A DNA stretch of 64,000 bases from Allobosea caraganae (GCF_003351345.1 NZ_QQTO01000019.1:868001-932000), one strand, 5' to 3'. Shown: positions 25,469 through 34,944, counted from the first letter of the stretch. Made by a program: numbers and translations. Notes: a model not told the origin generated them from the letters alone.

Positions 25469-27054
25469 TGTCCGCTCGCCCGGCGCGATTGCGCATGCAG
25501 GAGCGCGGTGAGGGGCAGGGACAGGACGATCATCAGCGCGGCATAGGGCGCGGCGCCGGCATAGTCGAGTTCGTTGGTCAGGGACCAGAACTGCGTCGCG
25601 AGCGTAGTCGTGCCGTTGGGGGCGAGCATCAGCGTCGCGGTCAGCTCGGTGGTGATGCCCATGGCGACGAGCGCCATGCAGGCGGCGACGCCGGGCGCTG
25701 CGAGCCGCAACGTCACCGAGAGGATCGCCAGCAATGGCCGGCGGCCAAGGCTCACAGCGGCGCGCTCCAGCTCGACCGGCACCTGGGCGATGCCGGAGCG
25801 CAGGCCGACGAGCGCGCGCGGCAGGAACATCAGCGCATAAGCGAGCAGCACCGTCGCGACGCTCTGGTACAGCGGCGCGATCCTGACGGTGACCGTGACC
25901 AGCGCCAGCGCGACGACGACGCCGGGCAGGGCGCCGACATAGTAGTGGCTGCCTTCCAGCATGCGCTGCAGCCGGCCCGGCGCCCGCACCGAGAGCCAGG
26001 CCATCGGCGCAGCCGCGAGCGTCGTGACCAGCGCGCCACTGAGGGCATAGAGCAGGGTCTCGCCAAAGGCCGCCGCGAGCTCCGGTGCCTGCCAGGCCGC
26101 GCCGTGGCCGGCGGCGAGCCAGCGCGCGAGCGTGTAGGCGGGGATGCCGAGGCCGAGCCCGGCCAGCGCCAGCGGCAGCAGCAATGCAGGGACCCGCGCC
26201 CGGCCGAGGCGGCGGCGCGTCACCGGGCGGGGTGCGCCGGAACCGACGCGGGCATAGCGGGCATCGCCCCGGATCAGCACTTCCAGAGCGAGCAGGCCGA
26301 GGCATGACAATACCAGCACGCCGGCCAGCATGTTGGCGGCGGGGCCGTTATAGGTCGACTGGAACTGGTCGACGATCGCGGTGGTGAAGGTGTCGAAGCG
26401 GATCATGGCGTAGAGGCCGTATTCGGCGAGCAGATGCAGGCCGATCAGCAGCGAGCCGCCGCAGATCGCGATGCGCAATTGCGGCAGCACCACGCGCAGG
26501 AACACCCGCCACGGTGCCAGGCCGAGCGAGGCGGCGGCATCCTCCAGCGCCGGGTCGAGCCGGCGCAACTGCGCCGAGACCGGCAAGTAGAGGAAGGGCA
26601 AATAGGCCAGCACGGAGACGAGCATCGCGGCGAAGAGGCCATGCATGCCCGGTGCGAGGCCGATCCAGGCATAAGAATGCACGAAGGCGGGGATCGCGAG
26701 CGGGGCGACGGCGAGCCAGGACCAGAGCCGCGCGCCCGGCAGGTCGCTGCGCTCGGTCAGCCAAGCCAGCGCGACGGCGAGCGCGATGCAGGCCGGCAGG
26801 GTCAGCGCCTCCAGCAGCACGGTATTCACGAGCAATTCGGCGACGCGCGGCCTGAAGATCAGGGCTGAGGCCGTCTCCCAGCCGGTCTGGATGGTGATCC
26901 AGAGGATGAAGCCGAGCGGCAGCAGCGCGGCGAGCGAGACCAGCCAGGCCAGCCCGAACAGGGATTTGGAGCCGAGCTGCCGGTCGCGCCGCAGCGGCAG
27001 GGCCTGTGTCGCAAACATGCGATTGGCGGGGAAGGGCGATGTCTGGGAGGTCAT
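25465..27054 (-). CDS. ABC transporter permease, ferric-iron (FbpB/SfuB) type, fused double permease
   Basis: Inner-membrane permease of 529 residues, twice the usual length because two permease domains are fused, as is normal in FbpB. About twelve helices; each half carries an EAA loop ([20 protein letters not shown] in the first, [20 protein letters not shown] in the second). The start [20 protein letters not shown] is followed by a basic stretch before the first helix. It couples to the ATPase by GTGA and follows the binding protein by 73 bases. Iron specificity rests on the operon partner. Confidence 0.93.
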   Translation of the reverse strand: MTSQTSPFPANRMFATQALPLRRDRQLGSKSLFGLAWLVSLAALLPLGFILWITIQTGWETASALIFRPRVAELLVNTVLLEALTLPACIALAVALAWLTERSDLPGARLWSWLAVAPLAIPAFVHSYAWIGLAPGMHGLFAAMLVSVLAYLPFLYLPVSAQLRRLDPALEDAAASLGLAPWRVFLRVVLPQLRIAICGGSLLIGLHLLAEYGLYAMIRFDTFTTAIVDQFQSTYNGPAANMLAGVLVLSCLGLLALEVLIRGDARYARVGSGAPRPVTRRRLGRARVPALLLPLALAGLGLGIPAYTLARWLAAGHGAAWQAPELAAAFGETLLYALSGALVTTLAAAPMAWLSVRAPGRLQRMLEGSHYYVGALPGVVVALALVTVTVRIAPLYQSVATVLLAYALMFLPRALVGLRSGIAQVPVELERAAVSLGRRPLLAILSVTLRLAAPGVAACMALVAMGITTELTATLMLAPNGTTTLATQFWSLTNELDYAGAAPYAALMIVLSLPLTALLHAQSRRASGQ

Positions 27055-27127
27055 GACAATGGGCTGCGGCGAAACGCAGTGGAGGCGGGGTATTCCCCGC
27101 CTCCACGATGCTCGATGCAGCGTGGGC

Positions 27128-28147
27128 TCAGAGCAGCCCGGCCGCCGTCATCAGGTCGGAGACCTTCTTGCTGTCGAGCGTGGAAGGCTCGACCTTCGGT
27201 GCCTGCAGCTTGGCGATCGGCTCCAGCTTGGCGTTCGACTCAGCGCCGTTGCCGATGGCGTATTCGAAGGAATCGCCGTCGCGCAGCACGGCCTGGCCCT
27301 GCTTGCCGCTCATCCACTTCACGAAGGCCTCGGCCTCCTTCTTGTGCTTGCTCGATGCCAGCACGCCGGCGCCGGAGGTGCTGAGGAAGGCGCCGGGATC
27401 GCTGTTGCGGAAATAGTGCAGGCCGACATTGGCGCTGTTCTCGGCCGTCTTCGCCTGATCGCCGAAGTAATAGTAGTGGTAGATCACCGCGCCATCGACC
27501 TCGCCGGCATTGACGGCCTTCATGGCGACGCTGTTGCCGCGATAGGCGGTCGAGTTCGCCTTCATCGCCTTGAGCCAGTCGACTGTCACCGTCTCGCCCT
27601 TGAGCTGGAGCAGCGCGCCGACGATCGCCTGGAAATCCGCGCCCGACGGCGAAGCGGCCCAATGGCCCTTCCACTTGGGATCGGCGAGGTCGAGCATCGA
27701 CTTCGGCAGGTCGGCCTCCTTCAGCTTGCGCTTGTCGTAGACGAAGACCGTGCTGCGCGCGGCGACGCCCATCCAGTGGCCGTCCTTCGGCCGGAAGCCT
27801 TCCGGAACCTGGGCGAGGACATCCTGCGGCAACGTGGCGAAGAGCCCGGCCTTGTCGACCAGCACCATGGCCGGCGAGTTCTCGGTGACGAAGACGTCGG
27901 CGGGGGAGGCCGCACCTTCCTGCACGAGCTGGTTGGCGAGCTCGGTGTCGCTGCCCTGGCGCATCGTGACCTTGATGCCGGTCTCCTTGGTGAAGCCCTC
28001 GGCCCAGGCCTTGGTCAGGCTGGCATGCTGGGCGTTGTAGACCGTGATGCCGGCGGTGTCGGCAGTCTGCGCGCTGGCCATGCCGGCGCCGGTGATCGTG
28101 ACGCCCAGCGCGAGGATGCGCGCCAAGGATGCAACTGCGTGCCTCAT
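27128..28147 (-). CDS. Ferric-iron-binding periplasmic protein, FbpA/AfuA type
   Basis: Periplasmic Fe(III)-binding protein of 339 residues with a Sec signal peptide (cleavage near ASA-QTADT). The mature part opens with [19 protein letters not shown] as in FbpA/FutA, and carries the adjacent tyrosines in [11 protein letters not shown], where this family places its iron-ligand tyrosine pair; [15 protein letters not shown] precedes them as usual. It is the first gene of the iron importer operon and lies downstream of an AT-rich control region with inverted repeats that may carry an iron-responsive site. Confidence in the family is high; the metal is inferred from family. Confidence 0.92.
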   Translation of the reverse strand: MRHAVASLARILALGVTITGAGMASAQTADTAGITVYNAQHASLTKAWAEGFTKETGIKVTMRQGSDTELANQLVQEGAASPADVFVTENSPAMVLVDKAGLFATLPQDVLAQVPEGFRPKDGHWMGVAARSTVFVYDKRKLKEADLPKSMLDLADPKWKGHWAASPSGADFQAIVGALLQLKGETVTVDWLKAMKANSTAYRGNSVAMKAVNAGEVDGAVIYHYYYFGDQAKTAENSANVGLHYFRNSDPGAFLSTSGAGVLASSKHKKEAEAFVKWMSGKQGQAVLRDGDSFEYAIGNGAESNAKLEPIAKLQAPKVEPSTLDSKKVSDLMTAAGLL

Positions 28148-28230
28148 TATAGTAACTCCATTTTGGCCCGAGAAAGATGGGCCAAGTATCGGAGCTTAGA
28201 TTCTCGTGGCGATGACCTGTCAAATTTTCT

Positions 28231-28254
28231 ATTCTTGATTTAGAATAATTATAA
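28231..28254. promoter_or_regulatory. AT-rich dyads upstream of the iron-binding protein gene
   Basis: ATTCT (28231) and AGAAT (28242) form a short dyad, and the overlapping TTTAGAA-TAA-TTATAA (28239-28254) resembles the rhizobial iron-control element TTTAGAA-N-TTCTAAA in its left half only. It is about 85-115 bases upstream of the start codon at 28147. A candidate Irr/RirA/Fur-type site; weak evidence. Confidence 0.3.
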
Positions 28255-28300
28255 TGAAGCTATAACCTGAGTTATTCTAGGCAAAAGCAGCCAAAAGCGG

Positions 28301-28350
28301 GGGGTAGCCGCTGCCGGGGCCGATCCCGCCTGCATTCGCAGCGCTACCCC
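28301..28350. terminator. Possible terminator hairpin of the amino acid importer operon
   Basis: GGGGTAGC (28301) and GCTACCCC (28343) can pair around a 34-base loop that is itself GC-rich, 57 bases beyond the ATPase stop at 28407 in the direction of transcription. There is no clear U-tract, so this is tentative. Confidence 0.3.
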
Positions 28351-28406
28351 GGGCGCCGGATGATCACGCCGCCGCTCCTAAAATGCGGTGCGCGCAGCCC
28401 GCCCAT

Positions 28407-29204
28407 TCAGGACGCGGCGCTCGCCCTGCCGAACAATCCGTGGAAGCGGCCGAGGAAACTGCGCAGGCGCTCGTTCTCGGGATTGTCGAAGACGTCGGCC
28501 GGGCGGCCTTGCTGCGCGATGCGGCCTTTGTCGAGGAAGACGACGTGGTGCGAGACGTCGCGGACGAACAGCATCTCGTGGCTGACCAGCAGCATGGTCA
28601 TGCCGGCATCGGCGAGCGCGTGCATCACGCCGAGCACCTCCGCCACCAGCTCGGGGTCGAGCGCCGAGGTGACCTCGTCGAAGAGCAGCAGGCGGGGCTG
28701 CATCGCCACGGCGCGGGCGATGGCGACGCGCTGCTGCTGTCCTCCGGAGAGCTGATAGGGGTAATGGTCGCGCCGCTCGGCGAGGCCGACGCGGCCGAGC
28801 CAGTGCCCGGCGATCTCGCGCGCCTCGGCCTTGCTCTTGCCGAGCACCTTGGTCAGGCCGAGCATGACGTTGTCGCCGGCCGTCAGGTGCGGGAACAGGT
28901 TGAACTGCTGGAAGACCATGCCGATGCGGGCGCGCTGGGCCGAGACCTTCGCCTCGCTCAGCCGGCGCCGCTTGCCGCCGATATCCCGGTAGCCGATCGG
29001 ATCGCCGTCGAGCAGGATCTCGCCGCCATCATGCTCTTCGAGCAGGTTGACGCAGCGCAGGAAGGTCGTCTTGCCAGAGCCCGACGCGCCGATCAGCGAG
29101 ACGACCTGGCCCTGGCGCACGGTGAGGTCGATGCCCTTGAGCACCTCGACATCGCCGAAGCTCTTATGGACGGCAGTCGCCTGCAGGAGGGGTTGATCCG
29201 TCAT
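28407..29204 (-). CDS. ABC transporter ATP-binding protein, polar amino acid type (HisP/GlnQ)
   Basis: ATPase of 265 residues: Walker A GASGSGKTT, Q-loop MVFQQFNLFPHLT, signature [10 protein letters not shown], Walker B LLFDEVTSALDPE (Val where most family members have Pro after DE), H-loop VSHEMLFVRDV. It has no TOBE domain, as expected for the amino-acid subfamily. I chose MTDQPLLQATAVHKSFG at 29204, which has GGAGGGG in the upstream plus-strand complement region; the frame extends 36 bases further. A palindromic repeat separates it from the permease genes of the same importer. Confidence 0.93.
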   Translation of the reverse strand: MTDQPLLQATAVHKSFGDVEVLKGIDLTVRQGQVVSLIGASGSGKTTFLRCVNLLEEHDGGEILLDGDPIGYRDIGGKRRRLSEAKVSAQRARIGMVFQQFNLFPHLTAGDNVMLGLTKVLGKSKAEAREIAGHWLGRVGLAERRDHYPYQLSGGQQQRVAIARAVAMQPRLLLFDEVTSALDPELVAEVLGVMHALADAGMTMLLVSHEMLFVRDVSHHVVFLDKGRIAQQGRPADVFDNPENERLRSFLGRFHGLFGRASAAS

Positions 29205-29251
29205 CACCACGGCTCCGTTAGCGCGAAAGAATTCGCGCAAATAATAAGTTG

Positions 29252-29301
29252 GAGCATGTTCTTATCGCAAAACCGGTACCCACTTTTGCGGAACATGCTC
29301 A
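29252..29301. repeat. Intergenic palindromic repeat inside the amino acid importer operon
   Basis: Arms GAGCATGTTC and GAACATGCTC with inner CGCAAAA/TTTTGCG enclose CCGGTACCCA. It abuts and supplies the TGA stop of the permease gene at 29299. Same core as the elements at 6174, 21592 and 36784. Being in the middle of an operon, its hairpin could lower or stabilise downstream ATPase expression. Confidence 0.8.
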
Positions 29302-29976
29302 GTAGCGCAGGTAAGAGAACCGCCGCTCCAGCAGCGCGCCGAGCTGTGCGATGGAGAAGTTGATGATCAGGTACATCACCATGGCGAGCAGGTAGAAATC
29401 GACGATCATGTAGTTGCGCGCCATGACCTGCTGCGAGGCCAGCAGCAGCTCGACCACGCCGATGATCGAGAGCAGCGTCGTGCCCTTGACGATCTCCAGC
29501 CCGGTATTGACCCAGGGCGGCAGCATGCGGCGGAAGGCCTGCGGCAGGATCACGTAGTAGAGCCGCCGCGGGAAGGTCAGGCCGATCGCCTTGGCGGCCT
29601 CCATCTGGCCGGCCGGGACTGATTCAACAGCGCCACGGAAGTTCTCTGCGACATGGGCCGTGGCGAAGGCGCCGAGCGCGATGACGCCGGCCCAGAAGGC
29701 CGCGACGTTGATGCCGAACAGGGCGAGCCCGTAATAGGTGAAGAGGATCAGCACGAGCACCGGGATGCCGCGCATCAGGTCGACATAGAGCCGCGCCAGC
29801 AGGCGCAGCCACCACCAGCCATAGGCCAGGGCCACGCCCATGAGCAGGCCGCACACCGTCGCCATGACGATGCTGAAGGCCGAACTCAGCAAGGTGACGC
29901 CGAGGCCGGTGAGCAAGCCCTGCCGGGCCTGCCAGGCCTCGAAAAAGAACGTTCCGGGAGCCATCCAGGTTTCCAT
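29299..29976 (-). CDS. ABC transporter permease, polar amino acid type (HisM)
   Basis: Inner-membrane permease of 225 residues with about five helices and the HisM/Q family landmarks: LLTGLGVTLLSSAFSIVMAT, YVDLMRGIPVLVLILFTYYG, the EAA region ESVPAGQMEAAKAIGLTFPR and PQAFRRMLPPWVNTGLEIVK. I start at METWMAPG (29976), ten bases after the stop of the partner permease; the frame could start at 30003 with overlap. The stop is formed by the palindromic repeat. Confidence 0.93.
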   Translation of the reverse strand: METWMAPGTFFFEAWQARQGLLTGLGVTLLSSAFSIVMATVCGLLMGVALAYGWWWLRLLARLYVDLMRGIPVLVLILFTYYGLALFGINVAAFWAGVIALGAFATAHVAENFRGAVESVPAGQMEAAKAIGLTFPRRLYYVILPQAFRRMLPPWVNTGLEIVKGTTLLSIIGVVELLLASQQVMARNYMIVDFYLLAMVMYLIINFSIAQLGALLERRFSYLRY

Positions 29977-29986
29977 CCGATGGCCC

Positions 29987-30655
29987 TCAGCGGATCGCCG
30001 CATAGCGGCGCTCGAGCAGCCGCAGCAGGATGGCGATGAGATAGGCGGTGACGAGGTAGAGCGCGCTCGCGGTCAGCCAGACCTCCATGACGCGGAAAGT
30101 GTTGGCGTTGATCTGCCTTGCGGTGAAGGTCAGCTCGGGGACGGCGATCGCCGCTGCCAGCGAGGTGTCCTTGAACAGGGAGATCAGGTTGTTGCTGATC
30201 GAGGGCAGGGTGATGCGGAACATCACCGGCAGGATGACATAGGCCTGGCGCTGCCAGGGCCGCAGGCCGATCGCCTTGGCCGCCTCGACATATTGCTTGG
30301 GGATCGACGCCAGCCCGGCCCGGAAGACCTCCGACATGTAGGCGCCGGCATAGAGCGAGAGCGAGACGACGAAGCTCTGGGTCTTGTTCAGGAAGCTGAT
30401 GTCGAATTCGGGCAGGCCGAAATAGATCAGGAAGATCAGCAGCAGGAGCGGCGTGCAGCGGATGAACTCGACATAGAGCCAGACCGGCCGCGACAGCCAC
30501 CATTTGCCTGAGACGCGGGCATAGGCCGCGAGCAGGCCGATGACGCTGCCGATCGCCAGCGAGACCACGGCGAGCCATAGCCCCAGTATCAGGGCGTCGA
30601 TCAGCTTGTCGGAGTTCCGCGCGATGACGGACCAGTCGAAATGATAGTCGATCAT
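29987..30655 (-). CDS. ABC transporter permease, polar amino acid type (HisQ)
   Basis: Partner permease of 222 residues. It shows LWLAVVSLAIGSVIGLLAAY in the first helix region, YVEFIRCTPLLLLIFLIYFG, AGAYMSEVFRAGLASIPKQY with the EAA glycine loop, EAAKAIGLRPWQRQAYVILP and a final helix ending LLERRYAAIR. It pairs with the HisM-type gene 10 bases downstream. A 248-base gap with a repeat separates it from the binding protein gene upstream. Confidence 0.93.
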   Translation of the reverse strand: MIDYHFDWSVIARNSDKLIDALILGLWLAVVSLAIGSVIGLLAAYARVSGKWWLSRPVWLYVEFIRCTPLLLLIFLIYFGLPEFDISFLNKTQSFVVSLSLYAGAYMSEVFRAGLASIPKQYVEAAKAIGLRPWQRQAYVILPVMFRITLPSISNNLISLFKDTSLAAAIAVPELTFTARQINANTFRVMEVWLTASALYLVTAYLIAILLRLLERRYAAIR

Positions 30656-30903
30656 GCCAGCCGCAGTATCCGAGGGGACGACGGACGGAGGACCCGCCCG
30701 CCACTGTGATCGAGAGCGTAGGCTTCAGAGCGCGCTATGATTAGCCGGAAACCTTTCCGCGTCATCCCGGACAAGCCGCGAAGCGGCGCCGCTCCGGGAT
30801 CCATCGTAAAGCGCTGAGCCCTACGATGGATCCCGGCGCTACGCTGCGCTCCGGCCGGGATGACGGCTGTGGTTCAGGCGCATCACGACGGCTCCAAGCG
30901 CGA
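30656..30903. other. Gap between binding protein and permease genes, repeat-filled
   Basis: Apart from the 104-base palindromic repeat at 30761-30864 I see no gene here. The repeat hairpin within the operon may uncouple binding protein expression from the permeases. Confidence 0.6.
30761..30864. repeat. 104-base palindromic repeat, copy B of three
   Basis: It begins GTCATCCCGGACAAGC and ends CCGGGATGAC, with internal pairing of CTCCGGGATCCATCGTA with TACGATGGATCCCGG. Copies A and C lie at 24275 and 50639. Confidence 0.8.
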
Positions 30904-31833
30904 TCAGGCGAATTCCTGCGGGAAGCCGACTTTCGGGATCGGCAGCTCGATGCCGAACCATTTCTTGTAGGAGGCGGCGAAGTAGTCGAAGTCGACGCCC
31001 ATCATCGCCTCCTTGTAGACGGTGTTGACCCAGTTCAGCCAGATCGGATCGCCCGGTTTGACGGCGGAAGCGTAGGAATTGGGCATCCAGCCGAAACTTG
31101 AATCGACGAAGCGGCCGGGCGCCTGCTGCATCAGCCAGCGCATCGCCGACTGGTCCTGCATGGAGGCGTCGATGCGCCTTGCGTTCAGCGCCTGCATCGC
31201 GGCGTCCGGGCTCTCGAAGGCGTCGACCTTGGCGTCGGGCAGGGCCTTGTGGATCCACTCCTCCAGGAAGACGTTCTGCATGCCGCCGACGGTGACCTCT
31301 TTGCCGGCCGCCTTGAGCTCGTCGTAGTTCTTGTACTTGCCGCCACGCGCCAAGAGGATCAGGCCGACGCCCTCGCGATAGTAGGGAATGGTGAAGTCGA
31401 CCTGCTGGGCCCGGCCGGCCGTCACCGTCATCCACTGCACGACGATGTCGACCTTGTCGGTGACGAGGCTCGGGATGCGCGCATCCGAGCCCTGCAGCAC
31501 GAACTCGATCTTCTCCGGATCGTCGAACAGGCTCTTGGCCAGCAGCTTGGCGAGGTCGATATCCATGCCGACGAGCTTGCCGCTGGCGTCCTGGAAGTGC
31601 CAGGGCGGGTTGGTGCTGCCGGTGCCGACGATGAGCTTGCCGCGCTCCTTGACGGTGTAGAGCTTGCTCTTGGCCACCGTTTGGGCATTGGCCGCCGTCG
31701 GCGCGAGCACGCCCAGGCTGCCGGCGGCGAGGCCGCCGAGCGCCGCGCCGGCCAGGCCGAGGCCGAACAGGCTGCGCCGTTCAAGTGTCAGGTCCGTATC
31801 GCTGGTCGAAGCCTTGTCGTCATGAGCACCCAT
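30904..31833 (-). CDS. Extracellular solute-binding protein, family 3 (polar amino acid)
   Basis: Periplasmic amino-acid-binding protein of 309 residues. A long N-region carries a Tat-like motif (ERRSLFGLGLAGAALGGLAA) with cleavage near ANA-QTVAK. The mature part has GKLIVGTGSTNPPWHFQDAS, LVGMDIDLAKLLAKSLF, and the SLVTDKVDIVVQWMTVTAGR ligand loop where family members usually carry an arginine-binding motif. I start at MGAHDDKAS (31833); the 28 codons upstream are hydrophobic but lie before a better-placed methionine. First gene of the amino acid importer. Confidence 0.92.
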   Translation of the reverse strand: MGAHDDKASTSDTDLTLERRSLFGLGLAGAALGGLAAGSLGVLAPTAANAQTVAKSKLYTVKERGKLIVGTGSTNPPWHFQDASGKLVGMDIDLAKLLAKSLFDDPEKIEFVLQGSDARIPSLVTDKVDIVVQWMTVTAGRAQQVDFTIPYYREGVGLILLARGGKYKNYDELKAAGKEVTVGGMQNVFLEEWIHKALPDAKVDAFESPDAAMQALNARRIDASMQDQSAMRWLMQQAPGRFVDSSFGWMPNSYASAVKPGDPIWLNWVNTVYKEAMMGVDFDYFAASYKKWFGIELPIPKVGFPQEFA

Positions 31834-31955
31834 CACGAACTCCCATTTCCCGATGCGTCGCACTGCCGACACGGCCAGCAGCCAGGCTAGCTGGGCAAGA
31901 AATGGGCCAGCCGTCAAACGGTTTCCCGCGAGGCGGGAGGCCGGGGCTGGCGCTT

Positions 31956-33692
31956 CTACTGTCCGACGCCGATGACGACGGCGAAGACGGGCACGGGCTG
32001 GTCGAAACCCTTCAAGACCCGCGCGTCCAGTTCGACCAGGGGGGCGTTCGTGCCGACCGCGCCCGCCGCGACGCGATCGATAAGGATTTCAGAGTCTTCG
32101 GCGCTCGAGCACAAGCGCGATGCGAGGTTGGTGACGTTGCCGATCGCCGCGTAGTCGAGGCGGCCTTCGGAGCCGATCCGCCCGACCGTGGCGAGGCCCA
32201 TGGCGAGCCCGACGCCGAAGCCGAGGCGGTGGCCCTGCGCCCGCCAGCCGACCAGAAGCCTCTGCACGCTCATCTGCATGTCGCGGGCCATGTTGACGGC
32301 GCGCAGCGCGGGATCAGGGCAGGCGACGGGCGCGTTGACCAGCACCATCGCTCCGTCGCCCGAGAAGCTCAGCAGCGTCGCGCCATGCGCGCTGACCACG
32401 CTTTCGAGCGCGTGGTAATACTCGCCGAGCACGGCCATGACGGTCTCGGGCTCGGATTGCGCCGAGAAGGGCGTGAAGCCGCGCAGGTCGCAGAACACCA
32501 CGACCACTTCGACGCGCCGCCCGTCGAGCACGCTGTCGTCGCCGGTGCGGTCGACCAGCTCGGCCACCTGCGGCGCGAGAAAGCGCCTGAGCCTGCTGAT
32601 GCGCTCCGAGCGTTCCTGCGACACGGCGAGCTCGCCTGCCATTTCGTTGAAGCGGCTCGCGAGCCGTTCGAGCTCGTCGCCCGTCGCTAAGCTGATCCGG
32701 TGGTCGAAATGCCCGGCGCCGATGCGCGCGACGCCGAGTTCGAGAAGGCGTATCGGGCCGACAATGCGCCGGGTCAGCCAATAGGCGAGGAGCGCCGCGA
32801 GCACCGCGCCGGCGACGAGCAGGGCCGCCGTGCGCCAGAGGGCGGCGTAGATCGGCCCGAACGCCTCGGCCACGGGCTGCTTGACGACGACGCTCCAGTC
32901 GACGCCGGGAATCGGCGCCATCGCCGCCAGCACCATCTTCCCCGAGAGATCCGGGCCGGTGACCGCTTCGCCGGGCCGGGTGATGATCGCGGCCCATAGG
33001 GCCTGCAGCGGCCGCGTCGCAGCTTCGTCGGCGCGCAGGACCAGGCTGATATCGGGATGGGCGACGAGGCGGCCCAACTGGTCGAGCACGAAGGCCTCCC
33101 CCGTTTGCCCCACCCGGATCGCCGAGATCACGTCCCAGATGAACTTGAGGTTGATCTCGGCGACGGCCACCCCGACCGCGGAGCGGTTGCCCGCGACCGC
33201 GATGGTCATGAAGGGTTCCGAGCCGTCGAGGAACTTGACCGGGCCGTACCAGACCCGGTCCGAACGGGCTCCGCGCACGGCCGGGTCATTGGAATGGTCG
33301 TCGCCGTCCTCGACCCGGTTCAGGCCGATGCGCGACACGAACAGGCGTTCCTTGCCGGCGGCGTCGACGAGGCTGAGGCTCATCACCGCCGGGACCTGGC
33401 GCAGCAGGCGCAAGGCGTCGAGCCTGCGCCTGTCGTCGGCGCTGTCCGACCACGGCAATTGCACGGTCCAGCCGAGCTGGTCGCGGATTCCGTCCATGAA
33501 GTCCTGGATCTTGGACGCCGCCGAGCGGGCTTCGGCCTCGAGCAGGTCGTTCAGCGTCTCGCGCCGGTCGTGGTAGCCGAACCAGGCCTCGCTGCCGCCC
33601 GCTATCGCAAGCGGCACGACGACAGCCGCAAACAGCGCGAGAAAGTACTTCTTGAACAGGGAGGTTCGGGGGGCGACGGGGGGATTATGCAC
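31956..33692 (-). CDS. Membrane class III adenylate/guanylate cyclase with Cache sensor and HAMP
   Basis: Receptor cyclase of 578 residues. Helix 1 (about 15-33), a periplasmic Cache-type sensor (about 35-280), helix 2 (about 288-308), a HAMP linker (about 308-362), then a class III catalytic domain (about 393-570). Metal aspartates are present at 402 (VFCDLRGFTPFS) and 446 (FSGDGAMV), as are transition-state residues Asn522 and Arg526 (GNVTNLASRL). The usual adenine-specifying lysine is Ser442, and the partner Asp/Thr position is Ala515, so the nucleotide made is uncertain. It lies 32 bases downstream of an orphan periplasmic binding protein gene, probably co-transcribed, suggesting binding-protein-assisted sensing. 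Confidence 0.9.
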   Translation of the reverse strand: MHNPPVAPRTSLFKKYFLALFAAVVVPLAIAGGSEAWFGYHDRRETLNDLLEAEARSAASKIQDFMDGIRDQLGWTVQLPWSDSADDRRRLDALRLLRQVPAVMSLSLVDAAGKERLFVSRIGLNRVEDGDDHSNDPAVRGARSDRVWYGPVKFLDGSEPFMTIAVAGNRSAVGVAVAEINLKFIWDVISAIRVGQTGEAFVLDQLGRLVAHPDISLVLRADEAATRPLQALWAAIITRPGEAVTGPDLSGKMVLAAMAPIPGVDWSVVVKQPVAEAFGPIYAALWRTAALLVAGAVLAALLAYWLTRRIVGPIRLLELGVARIGAGHFDHRISLATGDELERLASRFNEMAGELAVSQERSERISRLRRFLAPQVAELVDRTGDDSVLDGRRVEVVVVFCDLRGFTPFSAQSEPETVMAVLGEYYHALESVVSAHGATLLSFSGDGAMVLVNAPVACPDPALRAVNMARDMQMSVQRLLVGWRAQGHRLGFGVGLAMGLATVGRIGSEGRLDYAAIGNVTNLASRLCSSAEDSEILIDRVAAGAVGTNAPLVELDARVLKGFDQPVPVFAVVIGVGQ

Positions 33693-33724
33693 CGTGTTAG
33701 CTCACGCGCCGGCTCGGCGTTCAA

Positions 33725-34765
33725 TCATTCGATCACGACGTCGGCGCTGCTCAGAAGTGAGGGCGGCAAGGTCATGCCGAGCGCGTTGGCCGCCTTCAGG
33801 TTGATGAACATCTCGACTTTGGTGACCCGCTGAACCGGCAGGGCGGACGGCTTCTCGCCCTTGATGATGCGGCCGGCATAGTTTCCGGTGTGGCGATGCG
33901 ACTGCTCGAAGTCGCCGCCATAGCTCATCAGGCCTCCGGCCATCGGGAAGTCGCGCGACTGGGTGATTGCGGGCACGCCATGGCTCGCCGCGAGGACCGC
34001 GAGCTGGGGACTGCGATAGGCGAAATAGGGATCGGAGGTGAAGACGAGCCCGCCCGCCTGCATCTGGTTCACGGCAGCGAAGACGGCATCGAATTCCTGC
34101 TCGCTGCTGGCGTTGAGGAGGCGAAGCTGCAAGCCGAGGCTGCCCGCCGCTGCGTGAAGGTTCTTCAGCTGCGATTCCGAGGTTGGGCTGGTCGGGTTGA
34201 CGGCGACGGCGAAGAGATCGGTCTTCGGGCGCAATTCGCGCATGAATTCCAGCCGCTTGCGCGAGACCTCGACGCTCAGGCTGGATACGCCCGTCAGATT
34301 GCCTCCGGGCCGGGACAGGCTGTCTACGACGCCGAGCGCGATCGGATCGCCACCCATCTCGAAGACGATCGGGATCGTCGCCGTCGCCGCCTTTGCCGCG
34401 AGCGCGACCTCGGCGCCCCCGGCCGCCACGATGACGGTCACCTGACGGTCGACGAGCTCCATCGCGAGTGTCGGCAGGCTGCGGTATTGGCCTTCGCCCC
34501 AGCGGAACTCGACCACGACGTTGCGTCCCTCGGCGAAGCCGACCTCCGCCAGGCCCTTGCGGAAGGCCACGAGGCGGCTGGCATAGGCGCGGGGCGATTC
34601 CGAGCCGAGATAGCCGATGACCGGAACGGCCGGCTGTTGCGCGCGGGCGGGAGCGGCCCATGCCGCCGCACCAAGGAGAGCGATGAAGTCGCGCCGCCGT
34701 ATTCGACCGGCCGGTCCGGTAAAGGCGGAGGGTATGAAACGCAAGGCCGTCTCTCCTTCCAACAT
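33725..34765 (-). CDS. Orphan ABC-type periplasmic binding protein (TrpX/DUF534-like)
   Basis: Periplasmic binding protein of up to 346 residues. A Tat-like signal (IRRRDFIALLGAAAWAAPAR) is followed by VPVIGYLGSESPRAYASRLV, FRKGLAEVGFAEGRNVVVEF and IVFEMGGDPIALGVVDSLSR, GGNLTGVSS, landmarks of the TrpX-like class B binding proteins. No permease or ATPase gene accompanies it. The ATG at 34765 is the longest start; a TTG at 34744 has AAGGAG at better spacing and is equally plausible. Being directly upstream of the Cache cyclase, it may feed ligand to that receptor instead of a transporter. Confidence 0.88.
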   Translation of the reverse strand: MLEGETALRFIPSAFTGPAGRIRRRDFIALLGAAAWAAPARAQQPAVPVIGYLGSESPRAYASRLVAFRKGLAEVGFAEGRNVVVEFRWGEGQYRSLPTLAMELVDRQVTVIVAAGGAEVALAAKAATATIPIVFEMGGDPIALGVVDSLSRPGGNLTGVSSLSVEVSRKRLEFMRELRPKTDLFAVAVNPTSPTSESQLKNLHAAAGSLGLQLRLLNASSEQEFDAVFAAVNQMQAGGLVFTSDPYFAYRSPQLAVLAASHGVPAITQSRDFPMAGGLMSYGGDFEQSHRHTGNYAGRIIKGEKPSALPVQRVTKVEMFINLKAANALGMTLPPSLLSSADVVIE

Positions 34766-34944
34766 CGCATGTCAATTCGAGGCGCTCGACGTAACTCCAA
34801 CTGCCCGCCCACAGCATCGCCATGCGGCGGCGAGGCCTGATGGTCAATATCGGGTCGCCTGAGGAGGCCAACAATACTTTTTACGGACGGAAACGCGAGC
34901 GGTTTGAGTCAAATACCAGCAGCACTGCTGGCGCTGCCGCTCGG

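Noticed and set aside
24413..26305. 630-codon frame suggesting an ABC ATPase fused to a long N-terminal domain
   Set aside because: The extra part overlaps the FbpB-type permease in another frame; the GTGA junction at 25465-25468 marks the ATPase start.
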